DNA of 64,000 nucleotides from NCBI GenBank assembly GCA_016710325.1, contig JADJXK010000002.1, forward strand, positions 4,154,001-4,218,000. The letters run 5' to 3'. Below, piece after piece: positions 1 through 7,502 of this stretch. A program made the position numbers and the translations under genes. This DNA comes from Candidatus Leptofilum proximum. GTDB lineage: Bacteria > Chloroflexota > Anaerolineae > Promineifilales > Promineifilaceae. The notes beneath the pieces are model-generated. The model was not told the origin of the DNA. It searched no databases and saw nothing but the letters and a program-made list of their open reading frames with translations. The first letter of the stretch is position 1, and each line of letters begins with the position of its first letter.

Positions 1-1046
1 TGTTTAAGGGAACCATGTCCTTTGAAGGCGGCTTCGATAGCACGACGGCCGTCTTCCGGTCCCTGCTTGTCTATTTGCACCACCGCGTGCAGCCAGGAGC
101 TGCCGCCCGGCGTAATCACCACGTCAGTGCAGCGCGTCACCCTGTTCACCTCGGCAAAAATCGTGGGCTCCTTGGGCATGCCCATCAAGATCTTGTGTTC
201 CAGACCACCCGGCAGCAGCGCATGGAAGATGGGATTGCGCCGGTGCGTAATCAGGTCAATCTCGATGATCGGCTGATCACGCACAATGTCCATCGTCTCC
301 GTCAGATCCATAAACGGCCCTTCCGCCGTCTGCCGCCGGGTGATGCGCCCTTCCAGCACGATCTCCGCATCGGCGGGCACGGCCAGGTTGTTGGTGAGGC
401 ACTTCACCAGCGGCGTGGGCGCCAGGGCATGGGCCACCGCCAGCTCGTCCACGTCCGGCGCGGCCGACAGGGACGCCGCCAGGTGCACCGCCTGCGACAC
501 GCCAATGCAGATGGCCACCGGCAGGTCGCCCTCCACTTTTTGCATGGCGGTCCAGGTGCCGCGCCGCTCGATGATACGCGCGGCAAAACGCCGGTCATCC
601 AGCCGCAGCAGCCGGTGATAGCACATGTTGCGCCCCAGCTCCGGATCTTCTGTAATCACCACATTGCTGGCGATGTAATGCCCGCCATCCTGCGGCAGGT
701 GGAATAAAATCGGCAAATCGTGCAGGTCAAACTGTTCCAAAACCACTTCCTGGCAGGGACCACTTTCCACCACCGGCGGCGTTTGTGGGTTTTCCGTAGC
801 GTTGGCCAGGTGCGGGATCAGTTCTGGAACGGGCACATTGAGGTCCATGCTGAAATATTTCCGGTCCGAGCACGGCCCGGCGCAGATACGCCAGCCGGGG
901 TAGTCGATGATGTGGTTGAACAGAACAGGTCGCCCTTCCAGGGCGTGGGCCACGTTGGCCAGTTCGTAGTGCACGCTGACGGGTTTGTTGATCTCAATCA
1001 GGTCACCCGTCTGGGCAGCCAGGTCTAAAAAATGTCGAAAACTCAT
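1..1046 (-). CDS. UbiD-family decarboxylase, 3' part cut by the window edge
   Basis: Reading the minus strand from ATG at 1044-1046 gives about 348 uninterrupted residues that run off the window, so the C-terminus is missing. The protein has the look of the UbiD/prenylated-FMN decarboxylase family: HYIASNVVITEDPELG, NMCYHRLLRLDDRRF, a cationic ITRRQTAEGPFMD segment and PGGLEHKILMGMPKEP are in the usual order. Family members remove carboxyl groups from aromatic or unsaturated acids using prenyl-FMN made by a UbiX partner. No ubiX is visible here, and the substrate cannot be told. A purine-rich ribosome site (AAGAGG) sits about 5 bases before the ATG. Known UbiD proteins are about 450-500 residues, so roughly three quarters is visible. 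Confidence 0.85.
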   Translation of the reverse strand, partial: MSFRHFLDLAAQTGDLIEINKPVSVHYELANVAHALEGRPVLFNHIIDYPGWRICAGPCSDRKYFSMDLNVPVPELIPHLANATENPQTPPVVESGPCQEVVLEQFDLHDLPILFHLPQDGGHYIASNVVITEDPELGRNMCYHRLLRLDDRRFAARIIERRGTWTAMQKVEGDLPVAICIGVSQAVHLAASLSAAPDVDELAVAHALAPTPLVKCLTNNLAVPADAEIVLEGRITRRQTAEGPFMDLTETMDIVRDQPIIEIDLITHRRNPIFHALLPGGLEHKILMGMPKEPTIFAEVNRVTRCTDVVITPGGSSWLHAVVQIDKQGPEDGRRAIEAAFKGHGSLK

Positions 1047-1192
1047 AGTGCCTCTTTACGCAAAATACACGCCAACGGGGTTTAGGCGTAGAAAATCCGC
1101 TGCATAACCGTGCAGAAAGCAATCGCACAGTCAGATAATCTATTGTAAACTGTTTGAGTTTATCCTGAAAATTTATTGTAAGGAGTGACTGC

Positions 1193-2872
1193 ATGACGCG
1201 CCAACATCCTTTGCTGTTTTTTATTTCGATGCTTTTTCTGGCTACCCTGGCCTGTAATGCTTTTGCCGGCGATAACACGGAGCCTGCGCTTGACGTGCCG
1301 CCCCCGGCCGTCACCGTGGTAGATGCCACGGCCGTTCCCGGCGCCGAAACCCCCATTGTAGGTATTTCTCCTACGGCCACATTGCCCGGCAGCAGCGGCA
1401 GCGGTACGGCCGTTGCCTCCGGCAGTCCCTACGTCACCATGCTGGTGGATCTCAACATCCGTTCTGGCCCTGGCGTGGTGTATGAGCGGCTGGGCTTTTT
1501 CCTCAAAGATTCAACCGCCCAGGTGTTGGGACGTGATCCGGCTACTGGTTGGTGGCTGGTCACCTGCCCCAGCGACATTGCCGCGCCGCAGTGCTGGATT
1601 TCCGGCGGGCCGCAGTACACCCTAGGCGCCAATACCGACAACGTGCCGGTGGCCGCTGCCCCGCCCACACCCTCGCCAGAGCCGACGGCGACGGCGACTA
1701 CAGAACCGGTGGCGGATACGGCCGTTATCGGTGGCCTGGGCAGCTACATCGTCTACAGCGACACGGATGGCATCTGGCGGCTGCCGCTGGACAATACCCA
1801 GTCGCCGCCTACGGCGGGTGAACCGGTGCTGTTAACGGCCGTTGCCGGAGTTGAGCAGCTGCTGGTTTCGCCCGATGGCCAGCAAATCGCCTACGTGGCC
1901 GGGGATTTTGAAAGCAACCAACTGGGCATCGTCTCCGTCACGGGCAGCGGCCAGGTATTGGTGGCGTCAGAAGATTTGCCCAATGAGGCAGGCAGCGAAT
2001 TTGCCATTCTTGTGCACCAGGTTGAATGGCTGCCCAACAGCCAAACCCTGGCCTTCAGCACGCGCATTGTGAACCTGGTAGGGCCAGGCGCCATACCGCA
2101 GGCCGACTTATGGCTGGTGACTACCGGCGGCAGCCTGACGGAACAGTTTGCCATCGACACGGCGGGCCACACTTTTGCCCTGTCGCCAGACGGCAGCCGC
2201 GTGATTTTTGGCAATCCAGACAGCGTGACGCGGGTGAACCTGGACGGCGGCAACCGCGAAACCGTGATTGAGTTTCCGTTTGTGAATACGGCCAGCGAAT
2301 ATGCCTGGGTGCCAACGGCCCAATGGTTGCCCAGCGGCAGCCAGGCCTACATCGCCATCGCCGACGATGATCCGTGGTCGGCCGATGCCGAAGCAACATT
2401 GTACCAGATTCCAGTGAGCGGCCCGGCCGTGGCCATCGGTTCGCTGTTGGGCAACACACTTTTCTCGCCCGTGCACTGGACGCGCAGCGGCAGCAAACTG
2501 GGCTACATCCAGATTGTGATCGATTCCAGCAACACACGCTCCGTCGTGGTGGCCGATGGGGATGGGGATAATCCCATCATCGTGGATTCCACCACCGAGG
2601 CGATGGAGTTTACGGACTGGAACCGTTCTGGCAGCCATTTCCTGTACAGCGGGCCAGGTTATGTGGGCGTGGGGCAGTTGGGCCAGTCTCCCCTGGAGGT
2701 GCTGGTGACGGGCAATGTAGGCCGCCAGCTGTGGCTGACGGACAGCACGTATGTGACGGCCGTTGGCAGCAGCGGCAGTTGGCAACTGCTCACGGGAAAT
2801 GTGGCGGGCAATACGCGGGCGGTGGGGGATACGGCCGTAGATAATCCTACTTTTGATGTGTGGGTGCCCTAA
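1193..2872 (+). CDS. Lipoprotein with SH3 domain and TolB-like propeller repeats
   Basis: 559 residues. A signal peptide ends in a lipobox (TLAC, Cys21), so the mature protein should be lipid-anchored outside the cytoplasmic membrane. Residues about 80-145 resemble a bacterial SH3 domain (LVDLNIRSGPGVVYERLGF, then GWWLV and CWISG). A Pro/Thr linker (about 150-175) leads to a beta-propeller-like region with PD40-type blades such as VSPDGQQIAYVAGD and LSPDGSRVIFG. These point to a cell-surface binding or scaffold role, but no catalytic residues are evident. A good AAGGAG site precedes the ATG. Similar lipoprotein architecture, without the SH3 domain, recurs at 15618-17024 and 31821-34439. Ligand unknown. 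Confidence 0.8.
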   Translation: MTRQHPLLFFISMLFLATLACNAFAGDNTEPALDVPPPAVTVVDATAVPGAETPIVGISPTATLPGSSGSGTAVASGSPYVTMLVDLNIRSGPGVVYERLGFFLKDSTAQVLGRDPATGWWLVTCPSDIAAPQCWISGGPQYTLGANTDNVPVAAAPPTPSPEPTATATTEPVADTAVIGGLGSYIVYSDTDGIWRLPLDNTQSPPTAGEPVLLTAVAGVEQLLVSPDGQQIAYVAGDFESNQLGIVSVTGSGQVLVASEDLPNEAGSEFAILVHQVEWLPNSQTLAFSTRIVNLVGPGAIPQADLWLVTTGGSLTEQFAIDTAGHTFALSPDGSRVIFGNPDSVTRVNLDGGNRETVIEFPFVNTASEYAWVPTAQWLPSGSQAYIAIADDDPWSADAEATLYQIPVSGPAVAIGSLLGNTLFSPVHWTRSGSKLGYIQIVIDSSNTRSVVVADGDGDNPIIVDSTTEAMEFTDWNRSGSHFLYSGPGYVGVGQLGQSPLEVLVTGNVGRQLWLTDSTYVTAVGSSGSWQLLTGNVAGNTRAVGDTAVDNPTFDVWVP

Positions 2873-3309
2873 CCGGAGATTTCAGGAACCGTTCAGTCAG
2901 TTGGCATCCCGCACGGGGCGCGAAGCGCCGAGGCGCTGTCCTTGTTCCAGGTAGTGCTGAACGCTGAGATAATTTCTGTCGATAGTGGCGCGTAAGGGCT
3001 TAAAAAAGAAGTGCGCCCCCTGTCCTGCATAAACAGGGGGCGCGTGCAGAGGGGATGTGTTTGTTGGTGAGTTATTGATGAGGGACTTCACCAACGAAAA
3101 CAAAAAGGAGCGCTGTGCAGTAACTGCCGGGGGTAAGTTGTCCGATACCTGCTCTAGCAGTTACTGCCCATTACCCTGGCTTTGGTCAGACACCGGGGAG
3201 GTAATCTGCCCGCACCAGATGTAATTTACAGTGTTGGCGGCTTGCAATCCTTACGGACTGCGCAATCCAACGGGATTGCCAACTCTGTTGAGTTGATTAG
3301 GTTATTAAA
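2873..3309. other. Intergenic region between convergent genes with several inverted repeats
   Basis: The 437-bp spacer between the lipoprotein gene and ftsZ has no convincing gene. The 68-codon minus ORF at 2897-3103 overlaps a terminator-like hairpin and has no family signal. It contains a strong hairpin at 3013-3043, the inverted pair GCAGTAACTGC (3116-3126) and GCAGTTACTGC (about 3157-3167), and a short hairpin of GCAATCC/GGATTGC words at about 3270-3290 close to the ftsZ stop. Confidence 0.6.
3013..3043 (-). terminator. Probable ftsZ transcription terminator
   Basis: GCGCCCCCTGT (3013-3023) pairs perfectly with ACAGGGGGCGC (3033-3043) across a 9-base loop. Read on the minus strand the stem is followed within a few bases by TTCTTTTTTA, the layout of an intrinsic terminator. 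It lies about 270 bases past the ftsZ stop codon on the same strand. Confidence 0.65.
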
Positions 3310-4458
3310 CTAGCGTCGGCGCAAGAAGGCCGGGATTTCCAGGTTGTTGGGTGCAAATTTCGGCTGCACCGGTTCCATTTCACGTTCTTCGCGTTCGCGG
3401 GCCGGAACCTGGCGCGATGCGGCGACGCTGGCTTCGGTTTGTGGACGATGGGTGGGGGCGCTGGTGGAACGGCCGTACTGCTGCTGCAAGACCTGGCGAC
3501 GGGAAATCGTCCGTTCAAACCCGGTGGCAATCACCGTAACCCGCATTTCGTCACCCATGGTTTCATCAATGACGGCGCCAAAAATCATGTTGGCGTCGGG
3601 GTGGGCCGTCTCGCGGATGATGGCCGCGGCGATGTTCACGTCGTACAGGCTCATGTTGGGGCCGCCGGTGACGTTGAACAATATGCCCTGCGCGCCGTCG
3701 ATGGTCACGTCCAGCAGGCGAGAGCTGATGGCCTGTTCAGCGGCCAATCGCGCCCGTTCTTCCCCTTCGCCGTGGCCAATAGCCATCAGCGCCGCGCCGC
3801 CTTCCGACATGATGGCTTTCACGTCGGCGAAGTCCAAGTTGATAAGGCCGGGCACGGTGATGAGTTCGCTAATGCCCTGGATGCCCTGGCGCAGCACGTC
3901 GTCGGCCATTTTGAAGGAATCCTTGAGAGAGACGCGCCGGTCGGTGAGCTCCAGCAGGCGATCGTTGGGAATGACGATCAGGGTATCGACATGTTCTTTG
4001 AGGCGTTCGATGCCCGCTTCGGCGGAGTTGGAGCGCTTGCTGCCTTCGAAGAGGAACGGCCGTGTCACCACCCCAATCGTCAGCGCACCTTGCTCACGCG
4101 CCAGTTTCGCCACCACTGGGGCCGCGCCGGTGCCGGTTCCGCCGCCCATGCCCGCGGTGATAAACACCATGTCGGAGCCAGACAGCACTTCTTGCAGCTC
4201 TTCGGAAGATTCTTCGGCCGCTTTTTCGCCCTGCTCGGGATGGCCGCCGGCGCCTAAACCACGGGTCAGCTTTTCACCAATGCGCACGCGCACGGGAGCA
4301 TCTGCAAGGAGCAGCGCCTGGTTGTCTGTGTTGATGGCAATAAAATCGACGCCGCTGATGCCTTCTTGAATCATACGATTCACGGCATTGCAGCCGCCGC
4401 CGCCGACACCCACGACGCGAATACACGCTACATTTTCAAACTCAGGCGCTCTTTGCAT
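3310..4458 (-). CDS. ftsZ: Cell division GTPase FtsZ
   Basis: 382 residues, normal for FtsZ. The tubulin-like GTPase forms the division ring under the membrane. The nucleotide-binding GGGG loop is at 19-22, the signature GGGTGTG at 105-111, and the T7 catalytic loop NLDFADVK at about 207-214, so the enzyme should be active. After a short variable linker the protein ends in IPAFLRRR, a typical C-terminal peptide for FtsA/SepF-type tethers. Unlike in many bacteria no ftsQ, ftsA or mur genes flank it. The gene directly upstream on the same strand is a small HTH protein (4542-4754), 83 bp away, and both may be read from the promoter at 4823-4851. Start: ATG at 4456-4458, giving MQRAPEFENVACIRVVGVGG. 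Confidence 0.97.
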   Translation of the reverse strand: MQRAPEFENVACIRVVGVGGGGCNAVNRMIQEGISGVDFIAINTDNQALLLADAPVRVRIGEKLTRGLGAGGHPEQGEKAAEESSEELQEVLSGSDMVFITAGMGGGTGTGAAPVVAKLAREQGALTIGVVTRPFLFEGSKRSNSAEAGIERLKEHVDTLIVIPNDRLLELTDRRVSLKDSFKMADDVLRQGIQGISELITVPGLINLDFADVKAIMSEGGAALMAIGHGEGEERARLAAEQAISSRLLDVTIDGAQGILFNVTGGPNMSLYDVNIAAAIIRETAHPDANMIFGAVIDETMGDEMRVTVIATGFERTISRRQVLQQQYGRSTSAPTHRPQTEASVAASRQVPAREREEREMEPVQPKFAPNNLEIPAFLRRR

Positions 4459-4541
4459 GTGAATACCCTCTTACTAATAATTCCAAAAAGATGGCGGGGG
4501 GCAAAACAATGCCCTCTTCCCGGGTATGCCCCCCGCCACGG

Positions 4542-4754
4542 TTAAAACAGTGTTGCTTTGTTGCCTGGCCGGGGATCATACCGGCTGGCGTACTGGTCGA
4601 GCGTTGCTTTTTCTACCAGCCACTTGTTGCCAAATTTGATGGCTGGCAGCTTGCCCTGACGGATAAGACGGCGCACTGATTCGGGATGAATGTTGAGCCG
4701 CTTGCTGACCTCCGCCACGCCCGCGTAATTCTCGATTAAGTCGTCTTTACTCAT
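4542..4754 (-). CDS. Small excisionase/MerR-like helix-turn-helix DNA-binding protein
   Basis: 70 residues. The pattern AEVSKRLNIHPESVRRLIRQGKLP followed by KWLVEKATLDQY is that of the single winged-helix HTH_17 (excisionase/BldC-like) domain, which binds DNA as a monomer or cooperatively on repeats. It lies immediately upstream of ftsZ on the same strand. It is preceded by a good promoter that overlaps a palindrome, which suggests autoregulation and possibly control of ftsZ. The family assignment is fairly firm; the regulatory role is inferred from position only. Confidence 0.8.
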   Translation of the reverse strand: MSKDDLIENYAGVAEVSKRLNIHPESVRRLIRQGKLPAIKFGNKWLVEKATLDQYASRYDPRPGNKATLF

Positions 4755-4800
4755 TGCTTCTCATGGTGTTTGAAGAAGCATCCTCACAAGTGCGGGATAC

Positions 4801-4866
4801 TACAACAATTCAATATGTTGCAACAATACAACAAAACTTGATCGCTGTCAAGTACCAATTGTTGTA
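4801..4866. promoter_or_regulatory. Candidate operator: palindrome and flanking inverted repeat over the promoter
   Basis: TGTTGCAACA (4816-4825) is a perfect palindrome overlapping the -10 box and predicted start point. The outer pair TACAACAATT (4801-4810) and AATTGTTGTA (4857-4866) is a perfect inverted repeat enclosing the whole promoter. Related CAACAA words fill the interval. The arrangement fits binding by a repressor, perhaps the adjacent HTH protein. Confidence 0.45.
4823..4851 (-). promoter_or_regulatory. Sigma-70-like promoter for the HTH gene and probably ftsZ
   Basis: On the minus strand TTGACA (4846-4851) is separated by exactly 17 bases from TATTGT (4823-4828). The expected transcription start is near 4816, about 60 bases before the HTH start codon. 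Confidence 0.65.
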
Positions 4867-4880
4867 ATACGTCAACATGT

Positions 4881-4935
4881 GGGTGACAGGGTGACAGGGT
4901 GAAGGGGTGAAGAGGTGAAGGGGTGAGGGGTGGGG
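4881..4935. repeat. Heptad-like GGGTGA(C/A)A tandem repeat
   Basis: Imperfect tandem copies of GGGTGACA / GGGTGAAG. The same word family occurs at 7286-7323, 51526-51563 (reverse), 55181-55206 (reverse) and 62465-62532. Confidence 0.8.
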
Positions 4936-4981
4936 TGAAACGTGAAACGTGATTCAACTCTGGTCACGTTTCACGTTTCAC
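4935..4981. repeat. 18-bp inverted repeat of the GTGAAAC word
   Basis: GTGAAACGTGAAACGTGA (4935-4952) is perfectly complementary to 4964-4981 across a 12-base loop. A near-identical element lies at 47461-47516. Confidence 0.85.
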
Positions 4982-5031
4982 GTTTCATTTGCGTAGGCAC
5001 ACAGCTCAAAACAAATCTGTTTGCCTCTGGG

Positions 5032-5400
5032 TCATTTCAGGTGCTCTGGGGGTTCGGCTACGTTAGAGGCCCAGATTGATTCCGGGTTCTCGTCGGTTAT
5101 GATGGCCACCAGTTTTCTGGCCAGCTGCATCACATCTTCATCGTTCGCCGCGCCAGATGCCTGCAGCTGCTGTGCCATGGCCTCCTGCCGTTCGGCCGAT
5201 CCAGGGCCAATGTCCAGCAGGTCAACGTTCACCGTCGATCCGTAGCGCTCTTCCAGCAGGGCCTTCAGCTGGAGGTAGAGGGGCATGATTTCCTTTTGAA
5301 AGTCGGGCAGGTACATGCGGTTGGGGCGCAATGCGGCCGTTGCGCCCGCAGCCAGCGCTTTCACCAAAATATCGCTTGCATCCATTTTTTCAGGTCTCAT
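5032..5400 (-). CDS. Hypothetical protein, translationally coupled to the SRPBCC gene
   Basis: 122 residues, not recognised. It looks soluble and mostly helical: an N-terminal helix (ASDILVKALAAGATAAL), a middle QLKALLEERYG segment and a C-terminal amphipathic stretch ending SIWASNVAEPPEHLK. No metal or catalytic motif is visible. Its ATG overlaps the stop of the upstream gene by 4 bases (ATGA at 5397-5400), strong evidence for a real two-gene operon with the SRPBCC protein. The middle KALLEERYGSTVNVDLLDIGPG could be a small alpha/beta sensor or ligand domain, but I cannot name a family. Confidence 0.7.
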   Translation of the reverse strand: MRPEKMDASDILVKALAAGATAALRPNRMYLPDFQKEIMPLYLQLKALLEERYGSTVNVDLLDIGPGSAERQEAMAQQLQASGAANDEDVMQLARKLVAIITDENPESIWASNVAEPPEHLK

Positions 5401-5849
5401 CGAGTGCGGTTTTCCCGGTCTGAGCGATTTTCTACCATCGCCTTAAAGTTGCGTAAATCTTTTTCCAATTGTTTTTCTTCGTCTTCAAACAGGGCCAGGG
5501 CGGCTTTGTCTAGCAGGTTGTCCGGCGGAATGACCTGGGAGATGACCGTAACCTCTACCTGTCCCTTGGGCAGTGCGTTGAAGGTCACCTGGCCGCTGGT
5601 TTTCATATCGCCTTCGATGGTTTTCCAGGCGATGCGCTTTTCTGGCTCCATGCGGGTGGTTTTGGTGGTCCATTGCAATTTTTTCTTGAGCGGCCCTTCC
5701 ATGACCCAGTGATTGGTATCTTCACCGGCGGGGGTAACGGCCGTAACATGCTCCATAAAGCGGGGCAGGTTGCTAAAATCGGCCCAGGTCTCGTACAGTT
5801 GATCCACATCGCCATTGACGATAATGCTCTTGGTTACTTGCTTCGCCAT
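5397..5849 (-). CDS. SRPBCC-family (polyketide cyclase/START-like) protein
   Basis: 150 residues from the ATG at 5847-5849, chosen because GGAGG lies 9 bases upstream; a longer reading from 5882 adds 11 residues without a ribosome site. VTKSIIVNGDVDQLYETWADFSNLPRFMEHV at the start and the following alternating strands, ending in a long helix (LLDKAALALFEDEEKQLEKDLRNFKAMVE), are characteristic of the helix-grip SRPBCC fold that binds hydrophobic ligands. Closest in style to the coenzyme Q-binding Coq10-like or polyketide-cyclase 2 groups. Ligand unknown. It forms an operon with the following hypothetical gene. Confidence 0.8.
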   Translation of the reverse strand: MAKQVTKSIIVNGDVDQLYETWADFSNLPRFMEHVTAVTPAGEDTNHWVMEGPLKKKLQWTTKTTRMEPEKRIAWKTIEGDMKTSGQVTFNALPKGQVEVTVISQVIPPDNLLDKAALALFEDEEKQLEKDLRNFKAMVENRSDRENRTR

Positions 5850-5913
5850 GTTTTTTTGCCTCCATTTTGAATGTTTTGCCATTGTTCTGGCAGGTTGTTT
5901 GTTGGTTGTATTT

Positions 5914-7086
5914 CTATTCTGTTCCTTGCAGCTGCAGCCATTTCAAAATATCGCGACGACGCAGCAGCCCGGCCAGACGGCCGTTTTCCAGCACGGGCAG
6001 CTGGCGTACGTCGCGCTGCTGCAGCTTTTGCAGCGCTTCACTGGCGTCTTTGGGCGGCGACAGGGTGGTGAGCGCTGCGGCGGGCGTCATGACATCGCGA
6101 ACCAGCGTGGTTTCCCACTGGTCGCGGGAAATCTTGCGCACATCTTCCAGGGTGACCAGACCGAGGAGACGGCCGTCTTCCACCACCGGAAAGGCGTGTT
6201 CATCACTGTGCATTAAATGCTCGTGCACCAGCGTGGCAATGGTGACACTGCCCGGCACGGTGGGTGGATTACGCCGCATGAGCTGCGATACGGGCACATC
6301 CTCTAAAATGTCCTGCACCACAACCTGGCGATAACTTTGCACGGCGGCCGTACTGAGGAACCAGCCAATCAAAACCAGCCACAAGCCGCTCAGCCCGGTG
6401 CCAAACAGCGGCAGTTCCAGGCCAAAGACCATGGCAATACCTGCAAAAATCAGCAGCCAGGCCACGCCCTGGCCGACCCAGGACGCCCAGCGGGTGGCCT
6501 GGCGCAGGTTGTCGGTAATGGCCCACAGCAGCGAACGCAGCAAACGGCCGCCATCCAGCGGGAAGCCAGGAATCAGGTTAAACACACCCAGCACCAGGTT
6601 CACCGGTCCCAGCCAGAGCAGGATGGTGGCCAGCGGCGAAAGCTGTGCTGCCAGCCCAGACGGATTGTTCAGCGCCTCAGGCGACAGCGTCGGCAGGGCG
6701 AAGCTGCCCACCAGGATGAGCAGCCCGCCGAGCACAATGCTGGTCAGCGGCCCCACAATGGTGATCAGAAACTCAGCGCGGGGTGAGGGCGGTTCTCGCT
6801 GGATGTTGGAGACGCCGCCAAACAAAAAGAGTGTAATGCTGAGCACCGGAATGCCCTGGGCACGGGCCATCAGAGAGTGGGCCAGCTCGTGCGCCAGGAC
6901 GGAAAGAAAGAAGAGAACGGCCGCTACCAGCGCCAGTCCCCACTGTGCCGCCAGTGTCCAGCCGGGATGAGTCTCCATAAACAGCGTGCTCAGGTTCCAG
7001 GTGATCAGAGCAAAGATAAGCAGCCAGCTCCAATCGATATTGATGCGAATGCCGAAAATTCGGCCTATTGTTATGCCTCTGTTCAC
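5914..7086 (-). CDS. Site-2-protease-like membrane metallopeptidase (M50) with two CBS domains
   Basis: 390 residues from a GTG at 7084-7086, preceded by GGAAAGAGG. An ATG 21 codons upstream would lie in the inverted repeat 7120-7152 and has no ribosome site. The zinc motif HELAH (about 66-70) is in a transmembrane helix, and PLDGGRLLRS supplies the third ligand (Asp). About six hydrophobic segments form the SpoIVFB/Rip3-type core. Residues about 265-385 are a CBS pair (VSQLMRRNPPTVPGS, VRDVMTPAAALTTLS) that probably senses adenine nucleotides. Such proteases cleave membrane-spanning regulators inside the bilayer. The substrate is not apparent; no anti-sigma factor gene is adjacent. Confidence 0.92.
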   Translation of the reverse strand: MNRGITIGRIFGIRINIDWSWLLIFALITWNLSTLFMETHPGWTLAAQWGLALVAAVLFFLSVLAHELAHSLMARAQGIPVLSITLFLFGGVSNIQREPPSPRAEFLITIVGPLTSIVLGGLLILVGSFALPTLSPEALNNPSGLAAQLSPLATILLWLGPVNLVLGVFNLIPGFPLDGGRLLRSLLWAITDNLRQATRWASWVGQGVAWLLIFAGIAMVFGLELPLFGTGLSGLWLVLIGWFLSTAAVQSYRQVVVQDILEDVPVSQLMRRNPPTVPGSVTIATLVHEHLMHSDEHAFPVVEDGRLLGLVTLEDVRKISRDQWETTLVRDVMTPAAALTTLSPPKDASEALQKLQQRDVRQLPVLENGRLAGLLRRRDILKWLQLQGTE

Positions 7087-7119
7087 AACTTCCTCTTTCC
7101 CCTTTCGTGCTAACGTCCG

Positions 7120-7152
7120 AGATTGGACCAATCTCCCGGATTGGTCCAATCT
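7120..7152. repeat. 14-bp inverted repeat of palindromic ATTGGNCCAAT words
   Basis: AGATTGGACCAATC (7120-7133) and GATTGGTCCAATCT (7139-7152) are perfect complements with a 5-base spacer, and each arm contains the near-palindrome ATTGG-N-CCAAT. It lies just upstream of the M50 peptidase start and could be a double operator or another intergenic repeat family. Confidence 0.7.
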
Positions 7153-7424
7153 GGTACGAGCGTTCGACAGTTCCTACCTATAACGATAGTCAAAACCAGC
7201 GATTCTTCATCTACCATGACACATGCCAGGGGCATAAAGTGGGATATAACTCTTGTTGCGTCGGTCATGGGGAGAGGGGGTGGCAGGGTGACAAGGTGAC
7301 AGGGTGACAGGGTGAAGGGGTGAACGGCCGTATGTCTTTTTTAGCCGTGCATAGCACCCCTCAGTGCGAGGGTCACCCATTAACAATTAACCATTTGCCA
7401 TTCACCTCTACTTTCCGCTAAGTG
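7153..7424. other. Spacer with GGGTGACA tandem repeats
   Basis: No gene seen. Copies of the GGGTGACA/GGGTGAAG word lie at 7286-7323, followed by ACGGCCGT and by ATTAACAATTAACCATT-type repetitive sequence that runs up to the insertion sequence. Confidence 0.6.
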
Positions 7425-7446
7425 AAATGTGACAAAAAAGAAAATT

Positions 7447-7502
7447 GGTGGCATGTTATTGGTTAAAACCTTCGACCAAAAAGGAAACCAGAACATGCCA
7501 CC
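7447..7502 (+). promoter_or_regulatory. Hairpin that would hide the transposase start codon
   Basis: GGTGGCATGTT (7447-7457) is perfectly complementary to AACATGCCACC (7492-7502), which contains the likely ATG start at 7495. The ribosome site AAGGAAA is in the loop. In transcripts that begin outside the element the 11-bp stem could block initiation, a known anti-readthrough device in insertion sequences. Confidence 0.55.

Noticed and set aside
15..707. 230-codon plus-strand frame over the UbiD gene
   Set aside because: It is antisense to a minus-strand frame with clear UbiD motifs that continues to the window edge; the plus reading has no family features and an odd His/Arg-rich composition.
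2897..3103. 68-codon minus-strand ORF after ftsZ
   Set aside because: It overlaps the terminator hairpin, has no ribosome site and no recognisable domain.
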